Origin: an uncultured Prevotellaceae bacterium
Lineage (GTDB): Bacteria > Bacteroidota > Bacteroidia > Bacteroidales > Bacteroidaceae
DNA: 39,717 nt
Assembly: GCA_900318685.1 (NCBI GenBank)
Contig: ONLL01000032.1
Coordinates: 1 to 39,717 of the forward strand
Direction: 5' to 3'
A program made the translations under genes and the position numbers. This document shows, in pieces, positions 23,177 to 31,310 of the stretch; the first letter of the stretch is position 1, and each line of letters opens with the position of its first letter. The notes beneath the pieces were generated by a model. That model did no database searches and had not been told where the DNA came from. It was given only the letters and a program-made list of their open reading frames with translations.

Positions 23177-23212
23177 ATAAAATTAAAAGAATCCCGACCT
23201 TTCTCTCAGGGT
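23177..23212 (-). promoter_or_regulatory. Attenuator-like hairpin in the greA leader
   Basis: Read leftward, ATTCCGACC and GGTCGGGAT form a nine-pair stem with one G-U around a 10-base loop. TCTTTTAATTTTATC follows. This intrinsic-terminator shape lies between the greA promoter and its ATG, about 25-40 bases ahead of the start. Confidence 0.55.
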
Positions 23213-23255
23213 CGGAATCCTTGTTCTCACGATGTGTTTATCCTTATTCAGCGTG

Positions 23256-23286
23256 CAAAGTTAGGCAAAAAAAGTGAACCGCCCAA
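23256..23286 (-). promoter_or_regulatory. greA promoter
   Basis: TTGG (23283-23286), a 19-base spacer and TAACTTTG (23256-23263), read leftward, fit the Bacteroidetes consensus. Transcription would begin near 23250. Confidence 0.75.
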
Positions 23287-23307
23287 CTTTCTGACGTTAA
23301 AAAAAGT

Positions 23308-24000
23308 TTAGCCGAGTTTTTCGATCAGTTCGCGCATGCCTTCGGATGCACCTTTCTGTATCTGCTCTACACGGCCGCCGGCATTCACTGGGTTGGGGTC
23401 GATAAGGTAGATGGGCACGTCGGGACGCACGTAGTGGATCAGTCCAGCAGCGGGATAGACGTTCAGTGAGGTGCCGATGATAATAAAGATGTCGGCCTCC
23501 TGTGCTTCCTCTGCTGCCAGCGAAATGTTGGGCACTGCCTCGCCGAAGAAAACGATGTAGGGGCGCAATAGGGAGCCGTCGCCAGCCTTCGTGCCGGGTT
23601 TCACTTCACAGTCATCAGGCGTGAGTTCGCGTATGTAGCGTGGATCGTCGACATCGCGGCTCGAGCATACCTTCATCAGCTCGCCATGCAGGTGTATCAC
23701 CTTTGTCGATCCGGCCTGCTCGTGAAGGTTGTCAACGTTCTGCGTCACCACCGTCACATTGTAATTCTTCTCCAGCTCAGCCACGAGGCGGTGGCCTTCG
23801 TTGGGTTTCACGTTCCAGCATTTCTTGCGCAGCATGTTGTAGAAGTTGGTCACCAGTTCAGGATTGGCCTCCCAGCCTTCATGCGTGGCTACCTGCTGTA
23901 CGGGATACTCCTCCCAAAGTCCGTCGGAATCGCGGAAGGTCCTCAGTCCGCTCTCTACCGACATGCCTGCTCCTGTGAGCACTACGATCTTCTTTTTCAT
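23308..24000 (-). CDS. Sirtuin (NAD-dependent protein deacylase)
   Basis: The 230-residue SIR2-family protein should remove acyl groups from lysines using NAD. It shows GAGMSVESGLRTFRD, TQNVDNLHEQAG, catalytic His in HLHGE, and GTSLNVYPAAGL. The usual four zinc cysteines are missing: the region reads KVCSSRDVDDPRYIRELTPDDCEV with only two Cys. It is monocistronic with its own promoter. Confidence 0.92.
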   Translation of the reverse strand: MKKKIVVLTGAGMSVESGLRTFRDSDGLWEEYPVQQVATHEGWEANPELVTNFYNMLRKKCWNVKPNEGHRLVAELEKNYNVTVVTQNVDNLHEQAGSTKVIHLHGELMKVCSSRDVDDPRYIRELTPDDCEVKPGTKAGDGSLLRPYIVFFGEAVPNISLAAEEAQEADIFIIIGTSLNVYPAAGLIHYVRPDVPIYLIDPNPVNAGGRVEQIQKGASEGMRELIEKLG

Positions 24001-24055
24001 CGTTTTATTCGTTTATAAGTTGGTACTTCAATTGTAGGTTTGTATATTGATACCG

Positions 24056-24087
24056 CAAAGGTAGGAAAAAATATCAGGACGACCAAA
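24056..24087 (-). promoter_or_regulatory. Sirtuin gene promoter
   Basis: TTTG (24084-24087), a 20-base spacer and TACCTTTG (24056-24063), read leftward, match the consensus perfectly. A second TAACTTTG at 24136-24143 lacks a -33 partner. Apart from promoters, the A/T-rich spacer 24001-24279 shows nothing else. Confidence 0.8.
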
Positions 24088-24208
24088 TATTTTTGCTTTT
24101 TTTATGTCCTTATGCCTTTTTGCCAAATCAAATAGCAAAGTTATATGTTATAAGCATGTAATTTTTATTAAATACAGGGCTTGAAAAGCAATTTTTTGTG
24201 AAATATGA

Positions 24209-24238
24209 GTTGTAAGTCAGAAATAATTGCTAATTTTG
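24209..24238 (+). promoter_or_regulatory. Promoter of the FKBP cluster
   Basis: GTTG (24209-24212), an 18-base spacer and TAATTTTG (24231-24238) form a likely promoter about 40 bases before the first FKBP gene. Confidence 0.6.
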
Positions 24239-24279
24239 CACGATTTTTCAATCGAACACATTATTTATAGAGAGAAAGC

Positions 24280-24888
24280 ATGGATAAACTGAGTTATGCC
24301 TTAGGTTTAGGCATCGGACAGCAGCTGTTGCAGATGGGCGCGGCTGCCGATTTGAACATTGACGATTTTGCACAGTCCATTCGTGACGTCCTGGAGGGCA
24401 ACGAGCTGAAGGTGCAGCATCGTGAGGCACAGCAGATTGTGAACGCCTATTTCCAGCGTCAGGAGCAGCGTATGAACGCTGAGCGTGCCGAAAAGGGCAA
24501 AGCCGCCAAAGAAGCCGGCGAGAAGTATCTCGCAGCCAATGCCTTGAAGGAAGGCGTGATAACCACAGCCAGCGGCCTGCAGTATCAGGTGCTGCGTGAG
24601 GGTAACGGCAAGCGTCCTACTGCGAAAGACTCGGTGAAGTGCCACTACGAGGGATTCCTCATCGACGGCACCGTGTTCGACTCCAGCGTGCAGCGTGGCG
24701 AGCCGGCTGTGTTTGGCCTGCAGCAAGTCATTGCCGGATGGACCGAGGGGCTGCAGCTGATGCAGGAAGGCGGCAAGTACCGCTTCTTCATCCCCTATCG
24801 TCTGGCCTATGGCGAGGGTGGTGCCGGGCAGATGATTCCTCCCTATGCAGCTCTGATCTTCGATGTGGAGCTTATCGCTGTGATGTAG
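24280..24888 (+). CDS. FKBP-type prolyl isomerase, cytoplasmic form
   Basis: The 202-residue protein has an FkpA-type helical dimerisation domain (about 1-90; SYALGLGIGQQLL, AQQIVNAYFQRQEQRM). A C-terminal FKBP domain follows (GLQYQVLREGNGKRPTAKDS, YEGFLIDGTVFDSS, IPYRLAYGEGG). There is no signal peptide, so it should act in the cytoplasm as a folding helper. It is first of three adjacent FKBP genes. Confidence 0.92.
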   Translation: MDKLSYALGLGIGQQLLQMGAAADLNIDDFAQSIRDVLEGNELKVQHREAQQIVNAYFQRQEQRMNAERAEKGKAAKEAGEKYLAANALKEGVITTASGLQYQVLREGNGKRPTAKDSVKCHYEGFLIDGTVFDSSVQRGEPAVFGLQQVIAGWTEGLQLMQEGGKYRFFIPYRLAYGEGGAGQMIPPYAALIFDVELIAVM

Positions 24889-24955
24889 CTCTGCTATAGC
24901 TCCGTCTCCCATAATAATACACCAGACAAACTTTTTTAATCATTTATAAATCAAC

Positions 24956-25825
24956 ATGAAGAAAATTACAATCGTGGCCGTTATGGCCATCGCCGCCGCA
25001 ACAATCGTATCTTGCGGCCAGAGCCCCGCAAAGGCTAATCTGAAGAATGACATCGACTCTGCTAGCTACGCTTCTGGCGTTCAGCAGGCTGATCGTTTCA
25101 ACCAGGCTCGCGTCCTCGAGCAGATGGAGGTCGACTCTGCCTATCTCAGCGATTTCATCCAGGGCATCAATGACGCTGCTTCTGCTTCCGACAACCAGAA
25201 GAAGCTGGCTTACTTCATGGGTGCCAACATCGGTATTCAGATTGTAAAGGGCATCTTCCCCCAGATGAATGCCTCTTACTTTGGTGATGACAGCACCAAG
25301 ACAATGTCGAAGGGCGACTTCCTGGCCGCTTTCATCGAGTGTGTCAAGGGCGGTAAGCTCGCTATCGCAGCCGAGGAGGCTGACAGCGTGCTGGCTGAGT
25401 TCAATGCCAACCTGACTAAGAAGCGCTATGCAGATAACAAGAAGGCCGGTGAGGATTTCATCGCCGAGACCGCTAAGAACGACAGCGTGCAGAAGACTGA
25501 GAGCGGACTGCTCTACAAGGTTCTCACCGAGGGTAAGGGTCCCAAGTATGAAGATGGTCAGAGCGTGAAGCTCACCTATGAGGGACGCCTCATCGACGGT
25601 ACTGTGTTCGACTCCACCGAGAAGCATGGTGGCGAGCCTATCACCTTCAAGCCCACAGAGGTTATCCCCGGTTTCGGCGAAGCTCTGAAGATGATGCCCG
25701 TCGGTTCTGAGTGGGAGATCTACATTCCCCAAGAGCTGGCCTACGGTGAGCGTGGCTCTATGGGTATCAACCCCTATTCTGCTCTGATTTTCAAAATCAA
25801 GCTGCTGGATCTTGTCAAGGAGTAA
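24956..25825 (+). CDS. FKBP-type prolyl isomerase lipoprotein
   Basis: The 289-residue protein has a lipobox (IVSC, Cys20), so it is anchored in a membrane facing the periplasm. A long helical N-terminal domain (about 30-170) is followed by an FKBP domain with GLLYKVLTEGKG, YEGRLIDGTVFDST and PQELAYGERGSMGINPYSAL. It probably assists folding of envelope proteins. It follows the cytoplasmic paralogue by 67 bases and precedes the third by seven. Confidence 0.93.
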   Translation: MKKITIVAVMAIAAATIVSCGQSPAKANLKNDIDSASYASGVQQADRFNQARVLEQMEVDSAYLSDFIQGINDAASASDNQKKLAYFMGANIGIQIVKGIFPQMNASYFGDDSTKTMSKGDFLAAFIECVKGGKLAIAAEEADSVLAEFNANLTKKRYADNKKAGEDFIAETAKNDSVQKTESGLLYKVLTEGKGPKYEDGQSVKLTYEGRLIDGTVFDSTEKHGGEPITFKPTEVIPGFGEALKMMPVGSEWEIYIPQELAYGERGSMGINPYSALIFKIKLLDLVKE

Positions 25826-25832
25826 TACCTGA

Positions 25833-26750
25833 ATGAAAAAGACATTTATCATAGCACTCGCCCTTCTTGTGGCGGGTGCTTCTTTTGGCACTGCTGAAGC
25901 AGCCAAGGACAAGAAGAAAAAGAAAAAACAGCAGGAGATAGAAGCCCCTATCGTTGACGTCTTCGATCCTGTAATCCTCCGTTCGGGCAGCGACTCGCTG
26001 AGCTATGCTGCCGGCATGATGCTTACCAACGGTCTGACCGAATACCTGCAGCGCCAGTTGAAGGTCGACACCGCTTATATGGCCGACTTCGTGAAAGGTT
26101 TCAACGAGGCAGTCAGCGGCGTTGAGACTCCTCAGCAGATTGCCATCCGCGCCGGCCACCAGATTGCCGATCAGGTGAAGAACAGCATGCTCACACGCAT
26201 GAAGGGCGACTTCACCGATACGCCTGACAGCATCATCGAGCAGACTCTCTATCGAGGCTTCGCCGACGCCATCATGGGCGATACGACGTTGATGAAAGTT
26301 GCTGCTGCCGACGAGTTCTTCAAGGCAAAACAGCAGTATAACCAGAACGTCCGTTCCGAGCGCCTCATCAAGGTTGGTCGCGATTTCCTGGCTGAGAATG
26401 CCAAGAAGGAAGGTGTGATCACTACGCCTAGCGGCCTGCAGTATAAGGTGCTGGTGAAGGGCGAGGGTGAGGTGCCCCAGACCACCGATAAGGTGAAGGT
26501 GCACTATGAAGGACGACTCATCGACGGCACAGTCTTCGATGCCTCGTCGAAACACGGTACTGCGCCGGCTACCTTCCAGCCCAATCAGGTGATTAAAGGC
26601 TGGACAGAGGCACTCACGATGATGCCCGTCGGCTCGAAGTGGCAGTTGTACATCCCCCAGGAGCTGGGCTATGGTGAGCGTCAGGCAGGCAGTATACCTC
26701 CCTATTCGACGCTGATCTTCGACGTTGAGCTCGTGGGCATAGAAAAATAA
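25833..26750 (+). CDS. FKBP-type prolyl isomerase, periplasmic form
   Basis: The 305-residue protein has a cleavable signal peptide (LALLVAGASFGTAEA) followed by a very basic stretch (KDKKKKKKQQ). A helical dimerisation domain and an FKBP domain come next (GLQYKVLVKGEG, YEGRLIDGTVFDAS, IPQELGYGERQAGSIPPYS). A strong terminator follows at 26792-26836, closing the three-gene cluster. Confidence 0.92.
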   Translation: MKKTFIIALALLVAGASFGTAEAAKDKKKKKKQQEIEAPIVDVFDPVILRSGSDSLSYAAGMMLTNGLTEYLQRQLKVDTAYMADFVKGFNEAVSGVETPQQIAIRAGHQIADQVKNSMLTRMKGDFTDTPDSIIEQTLYRGFADAIMGDTTLMKVAAADEFFKAKQQYNQNVRSERLIKVGRDFLAENAKKEGVITTPSGLQYKVLVKGEGEVPQTTDKVKVHYEGRLIDGTVFDASSKHGTAPATFQPNQVIKGWTEALTMMPVGSKWQLYIPQELGYGERQAGSIPPYSTLIFDVELVGIEK

Positions 26751-26791
26751 GAGTAAAGTGGCAATTTCGTCGTAAAACTTTACTTCTTATC

Positions 26792-26836
26792 ACAAAATGC
26801 GTGTGTTTTGAGAAAAAACATGCGCATTTTGTTGTT
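26792..26836 (+). terminator. Terminator of the FKBP cluster
   Basis: ACAAAATGCG (26792-26801) pairs perfectly with CGCATTTTGT (26823-26832). The middle can also pair (GTGTTTT with AAAACAT), giving a long stem, and TGTTTATTT follows. Confidence 0.75.
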
Positions 26837-26885
26837 TATTTCGCCTTTTTTGTGTACTTTTGCTAACAAAAAGTAAAACGTTAGC
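26831..26885 (+). promoter_or_regulatory. Promoter and dyad operator of the Lrp gene
   Basis: GTTG (26831-26834), a 20-base spacer and TACTTTTG (26855-26862) form the promoter. Immediately after it the dyad GCTAAC-N12-GTTAGC (26862-26885) covers the start of transcription. This is a natural site for autorepression by the Lrp/AsnC protein encoded nine bases on. Confidence 0.65.
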
Positions 26886-26893
26886 GAAAAAAG

Positions 26894-27370
26894 ATGGACA
26901 AAATCGACAATCTTGACAAGAAAATCCTCAGCATCCTCTCGAAGAATGCCCGCATACCCTTCAAGGACGTTGCTGCAGAGTGCGGCGTCTCGCGTGCTGC
27001 CATCCATCAGCGTGTGCAGCGACTCATCGACAGCGACGTCATCACAGGCAGTGGCTTCGATGTAAATCCCAAGTCGCTGGGCTACAGCACCTGCACCTAT
27101 GTGGGCATCACCCTGGAGCGAGGTTCGATGTATAAGGAAGTGGTGAAGCGACTGGAACTCATCCCTGAGGTGGTGGAATGCCATTTCACTACCGGACCCT
27201 ACACCATGATGGTGAAACTCTATGCCCGCGACAACGAGCAGCTGATGCATCTGCTCAATGGGCAGCTGCAGGAGATACCAGGTGTGGTAGCTACTGAAAC
27301 GCTCATCTCACTAGAGCAGAATATCAGGCGCGAAATCCCCGTAGAATTTGAAGAGACCGAGGAAGTATGA
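26894..27370 (+). CDS. Lrp/AsnC-family transcriptional regulator
   Basis: The 158-residue regulator has an N-terminal helix-turn-helix (LDKKILSILSKNARIPFKDVA, SRAAIHQRVQRLIDSDVI). An effector-binding RAM domain follows (VGITLERGSMYKEVVKRLE, TGPYTMMVKLYARD). Such proteins usually sense amino acids. Its stop overlaps the start of the fusion peptidase in ATGA, which suggests it controls the peptide-degradation genes that follow. Confidence 0.94.
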   Translation: MDKIDNLDKKILSILSKNARIPFKDVAAECGVSRAAIHQRVQRLIDSDVITGSGFDVNPKSLGYSTCTYVGITLERGSMYKEVVKRLELIPEVVECHFTTGPYTMMVKLYARDNEQLMHLLNGQLQEIPGVVATETLISLEQNIRREIPVEFEETEEV

Positions 27371-29127
27371 ACAGATTCAGTATTGACGGTCATTGTTCCG
27401 GCATCTACGATTATTCTTTCTCCGCTAGTGGTCGGCAGCCGATAATCGGCATTACAGGCAACTACGGCGACCAGACTTGTAAGCTGGGTGAAGGCTATTA
27501 CAAGCAGATCATCCGTGCTGGTGGTACGCCACTGGTCATTCCGCCGTCGGCCGACAAGGAGGTGCTGCTGTCGACGCTAAACCGTATCGACGCCCTGCTC
27601 CTGACGGGTGGAGCCGACATCAATCCCCTCTACCAGAATGAAGAGCCTAAGGCTCAGCTGGGAGGCATCAACGACGAGCGCGACCTGCCTGAGCTGCTCA
27701 TCACCCGCCTGGCCTACAACCGGCAGATGCCTATTCTGGGCATTTGTCGCGGCATTCAGACATTGGCTGTGGCTTTGGGCGGACGCGTGGCTCAGCACAT
27801 CGACACGGATCTCAAACATTCGCAAGAGGCAGGCCGCAGCGTACCCACACATAGCGTCAGCCTTGAACAAGGATCCACCCTGTTCCACATATTTAATGAG
27901 TATGGACCTTTCATGCCTGTCGATCCCCCTTACCCAGAGCGCTTGGCCGTGAACTCCTTCCATCATCAGGCAGTCAGCGACCCAGGTCCACGCTTTCGTG
28001 TGGCTGCCAAGTCGCCTGACGGTATCATCGAAGCTATCGAGAGTACTGAGCATAAACCCATCGTGGGAGTGCAGTGGCATCCGGAATGTATGGACGAGCT
28101 GCAGCTGCCGCTATTCAGTTGGCTGGTCAGTGAAGCACGGACCTACCGAGAGGTGCAACGCATGCACGACCAAATACTTTCGCTCGATACCCATTGCGAT
28201 ACACCTATGTTCTTCCCTCAGGGCATTGACTTCGGCACTCGCGACAGCCGCATCCTCGTCGACCTGCCCAAGATGCAGGAGGGACGGCTCGATGCAACCA
28301 TCATGGTGGCCTATATCCCGCAGAAGATGGAGGAATCGGCCTTTGCTTATGCCAATCAGATCTTTGACAAGATTGAGACTATCGCTGCCTCTCACGATGA
28401 CTGCCTTTCGCTTGCCCGTACGCCAGAGGAGCTGTGGCAGAACAAGAAGGCAGGCAAAAAGAGCATCATGTTGGGCATTGAGAACGGAAAGGCACTGGAG
28501 GGCAACATTCGCAATGTCAGGCATTTCGCCAGTCGGGGAGTCGTCTATATCACCCTCTGTCATAATGGTGACAACGACCTGTGTGACTCGGCCAAAGGCA
28601 ACCAGACGCACGGAGGAGTGAGCCCCTTTGGCGCAAAGGTGATACGCAAGATGAACGAGCTGGGACTGATAGTCGACCTCAGTCACGCTCACGAGAAGAG
28701 CTTCTACGATGCTCTCGATATTTCGAGCACACCCATCGTCTGCAGTCATTCCTCGTGTCGCGCCTTATGCGATCATCCGCGCAACCTCACCGATGACCAG
28801 ATGAGGGCACTGGCCAAGAAGGGCGGCGTCTGCCAGATTACGCTCTACCCAGGTTTCCTCCGCCTTGATGATAAGGCCTGCATCCTCGACGCTATCGAGC
28901 ATCTTGAGCACGCCATCCGGATAATGGGCATCGATCATGTGGGCCTGGGAACAGATTTCGACGGTGACGGAGGGGTGCCAGGACTGGCCGATGCCAGCGA
29001 GCTCTCGCTCTTCACCCGCCAGCTGCTCAAGAGCCACTATAACCAGGAGGACATCCAGAAAATATGGGGAGGCAACTTCCTTCGCGTCATGCAGCAATGT
29101 CAGGATGCAGCCCTCCGTAATGATTAA
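27367..29127 (+). CDS. Fusion of C26 gamma-glutamyl hydrolase and M19 dipeptidase
   Basis: The 586-residue protein joins two peptidases. Residues about 24-255 are a class I amidotransferase-like C26 domain with nucleophile Cys127 in GICRGIQ and His in QWHPE, as in enzymes that remove gamma-glutamyl groups. Residues about 265-580 are an M19 membrane/renal dipeptidase with zinc ligands in DTHCDTP, GIENG, SHSSCRAL and GTDFDGDG. No signal peptide is seen. The two activities together would strip gamma-glutamyl groups and split the remaining dipeptide, for example from glutathione-like peptides or murein pieces; this is inference. It is coupled to the Lrp gene. Confidence 0.9.
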   Translation: MNRFSIDGHCSGIYDYSFSASGRQPIIGITGNYGDQTCKLGEGYYKQIIRAGGTPLVIPPSADKEVLLSTLNRIDALLLTGGADINPLYQNEEPKAQLGGINDERDLPELLITRLAYNRQMPILGICRGIQTLAVALGGRVAQHIDTDLKHSQEAGRSVPTHSVSLEQGSTLFHIFNEYGPFMPVDPPYPERLAVNSFHHQAVSDPGPRFRVAAKSPDGIIEAIESTEHKPIVGVQWHPECMDELQLPLFSWLVSEARTYREVQRMHDQILSLDTHCDTPMFFPQGIDFGTRDSRILVDLPKMQEGRLDATIMVAYIPQKMEESAFAYANQIFDKIETIAASHDDCLSLARTPEELWQNKKAGKKSIMLGIENGKALEGNIRNVRHFASRGVVYITLCHNGDNDLCDSAKGNQTHGGVSPFGAKVIRKMNELGLIVDLSHAHEKSFYDALDISSTPIVCSHSSCRALCDHPRNLTDDQMRALAKKGGVCQITLYPGFLRLDDKACILDAIEHLEHAIRIMGIDHVGLGTDFDGDGGVPGLADASELSLFTRQLLKSHYNQEDIQKIWGGNFLRVMQQCQDAALRND

Positions 29128-29140
29128 AAACGATTGATAC

Positions 29141-30139
29141 ATGAAACGACTCATTCCTATTCTTGCAGCCATGATGGCTATTCCGGTGATCTTATCCTGC
29201 GGCGGTTCGCAGAAGAGCTCCAGCGAGCAGGTTTCCGCCCCACAACAGCAGCAACAGCCCGTGGGGCCTGCCTTCTCGGCCGACTCAGCCTTTGCCTTCT
29301 GCCAACGACAATGCGACTTCGGGCCTCGCACGATGAACAGTCAGGCTCACGAACAGTGCGGTCAGTGGATTGCGCAGAAGTTCCAAAGCTACGGCATGCA
29401 CATTATCGAGCAGCGGGCTACGCTGAAAGGCTTTGACGGCACGTCGCTGCTGAGCAACAATATCGTGGCCAGCTATCGCCCAGATCTCGACGACCGCATC
29501 TTGCTCTGCGCTCACTGGGACAGCCGTCCCTGGGCCGACAACGATCCTGATGAGGCTAATCATAGTAAGCCCGTGATGGGAGCCAACGACGGGGCTAGCG
29601 GCGTTGCCGTGATGCTCGAGATAGCCCGTCTACTAGGTCAGATGACCGACAGCACTGCTCTTGGCTTCGGTATCGACTTCGTCTGCTTCGATGCTGAGGA
29701 CTGGGGCGACGACGGGCACAGCGACTCGTGGGCACTTGGAGCGCAGCATTGGGCCAGGAACCCGCATAAGGAAGGCTATAAGGCCCGCTACGGTATTTTG
29801 CTCGATATGGTGGGCGGACAGGGCTCGCGCTTCTATCGCGAAGGCTACTCGCTGCTCCATGCTCCGCAGGTGGTCGATCGCGTATGGCGTGCTGCCGAGG
29901 TTGCTGGTTACAGCGGTTTCTTCCCCAAAGAGGATGGTGGCACCATCACCGATGACCACGGACCCGTCAACAACGAAGCCAAGATTCCCTGCATCGACAT
30001 TATTCCCTACTATCCTTACTGCGAGCAAAGTTCCTTCGGACCTACCTGGCACACTGTCAACGACGATATGCAGCACATCGACCGTAACACGCTGAAGGCT
30101 GTTGGGCAGACGCTCGTGCAGGTGCTCTGGTCAGAATAG
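29141..30139 (+). CDS. Glutaminyl-peptide cyclotransferase-like M28 lipoprotein
   Basis: The 332-residue protein has a lipobox (ILSC, Cys20) and a Gln-rich linker. A zinc-dependent M28 fold follows with CAHWDSRPWAD, GANDGASGVAVMLE, CFDAEDWGDDG and TDDHGPVN. This pattern fits the bacterial type II glutaminyl cyclases of oral Bacteroidetes, which convert N-terminal Gln of exported proteins to pyroglutamate. A plain M28 aminopeptidase is the alternative. It follows the fusion peptidase by 13 bases. Confidence 0.87.
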   Translation: MKRLIPILAAMMAIPVILSCGGSQKSSSEQVSAPQQQQQPVGPAFSADSAFAFCQRQCDFGPRTMNSQAHEQCGQWIAQKFQSYGMHIIEQRATLKGFDGTSLLSNNIVASYRPDLDDRILLCAHWDSRPWADNDPDEANHSKPVMGANDGASGVAVMLEIARLLGQMTDSTALGFGIDFVCFDAEDWGDDGHSDSWALGAQHWARNPHKEGYKARYGILLDMVGGQGSRFYREGYSLLHAPQVVDRVWRAAEVAGYSGFFPKEDGGTITDDHGPVNNEAKIPCIDIIPYYPYCEQSSFGPTWHTVNDDMQHIDRNTLKAVGQTLVQVLWSE

Positions 30140-30167
30140 AATTGACAATTGCCACACCAACACGCCT

Positions 30168-30818
30168 ATGCCCCACCGGCTCTCATACCTGCCCATCGCT
30201 ATCCTGCTGCTCATCCCGGCTATCAGTTGCAAAGGACGAGCAGACAGAAGCAGCGAGGCATCCAGCCGCAAGGAGCATTTCCGTTGTCTGCTACCAGGCG
30301 ATGCAACACTGCGGACGGGCGACGTCGTGTTCCGCAGGGGAGGAGGGCTGACCAGTCATGTGGTGCTCGCGGCCGATCATGAGGGCAACTACTCGCACGT
30401 AGGTGTCGTTGTCGACTCCTGTGGCACTAAGCTCATTGTGCACGCAGTACCTGGCGAGCGCGACTTCGAAGGCGACGTCGATCGCGTGAAGGCCGACCTG
30501 CCCGAGCGGTTCTTCTCCACAGAGTTCACCAGCATCGGCGAAATTTGCCGGCCTGCTGACTCCGTTGTCGCAGAACGTGCTGCAAGTATAGCCTGGCAGG
30601 CCTATAAGCGCCACACGCTGTTTGACCACAGCTACGATGATGCCGACACCACACGCCTCTATTGCACAGAGCTCGTCGTCTATGCCTTCAGTCGTGCTGG
30701 GTGCGATATTGTGGAGGGACGAGGACACCACATCAACCTGCCGATTCTGCAGGCCGACTGCGTGTTCCCCTCCGACATCTATGTCTCCGACTTCCTCACG
30801 TCAGTGAGCCAATTCTAA
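30168..30818 (+). CDS. YiiX-like permuted papain-fold lipoprotein
   Basis: The 216-residue protein has a lipobox (AISC, Cys21). It shows the YiiX/NlpC-P60-like pattern in circularly permuted order: LRTGDVVFRRG, His in YSHVGVVV, and a late Cys in YCTELVVYAF. Such proteins are thought to cleave amide or ester bonds, possibly in cell-wall peptides or lipids. I chose the ATG at 30168 because the earlier frame to 30102 lies inside the cyclase gene. It belongs to the same operon. Confidence 0.85.
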   Translation: MPHRLSYLPIAILLLIPAISCKGRADRSSEASSRKEHFRCLLPGDATLRTGDVVFRRGGGLTSHVVLAADHEGNYSHVGVVVDSCGTKLIVHAVPGERDFEGDVDRVKADLPERFFSTEFTSIGEICRPADSVVAERAASIAWQAYKRHTLFDHSYDDADTTRLYCTELVVYAFSRAGCDIVEGRGHHINLPILQADCVFPSDIYVSDFLTSVSQF

Positions 30819-30844
30819 TTATTAACCCCTAAAAACTAAAAAAG

Positions 30845-31231
30845 ATGAAGAAAGTACTATTTGCAATCGCCATCTGCTTCATCACGATGGCAGCGCTTTC
30901 AAGTTGCAGCAGTCACGACAATACCCCTGAGGGTGTGGCCAAGGCTGCCGTTGAGTGCCTGAAAGCCAAAGACTACAAAGGCTACATGGATCTGACCAGT
31001 GCTACCAAAGAGCAGAAAGAAGCTATGACCGCTATGCTTCAGAAAGTAGGTCAGCAGACCGACGAGAAGGGTGGGGTGGAGAGCTATGAGATTGTCGATC
31101 AGGAGATTGATGAGGAGAAAGGCACTGCTACCGTCAATGTCAAGGTAACCTATGGCAACGGAGACACAGAGGACAACAAGATGAAAATGCTGAAGAAAGA
31201 CGGCGATTGGGTGCTGTCGGCCGACAAATAG
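30845..31231 (+). CDS. Small lipoprotein, DUF4878-like
   Basis: The 128-residue protein has a lipobox (LSSC, Cys21). A single small alpha/beta domain follows (TPEGVAKAAVECLKAKDYKG, TATVNVKVTYGNGDTEDNKM, DGDWVLSADK) in the NTF2-like manner of DUF4878. Function unknown. It is last in the run from the Lrp gene and is immediately followed by a 35-base tandem duplication. Confidence 0.8.
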   Translation: MKKVLFAIAICFITMAALSSCSSHDNTPEGVAKAAVECLKAKDYKGYMDLTSATKEQKEAMTAMLQKVGQQTDEKGGVESYEIVDQEIDEEKGTATVNVKVTYGNGDTEDNKMKMLKKDGDWVLSADK

Positions 31232-31240
31232 CCCATCGAG

Positions 31241-31310
31241 CTTCACAGCTGTCCTGCCTCGACCATCAGCACAACCTTCACAGCTGTCCAGCCTCGACCA
31301 TCAGCACAAC
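31241..31310. repeat. 35-base tandem duplication at the DUF4294 gene end
   Basis: 31241-31275 and 31276-31310 are identical except for one base (31254 versus 31289). The right copy encodes the C-terminus and stop of the DUF4294 gene; the left copy is a second, non-coding version downstream of that stop. Confidence 0.92.

Noticed and set aside
24136-24143. Second sirtuin promoter (TAACTTTG, minus strand)
   Set aside because: No TTTG-like element lies 19-21 bases upstream, and the promoter at 24056-24087 is complete.
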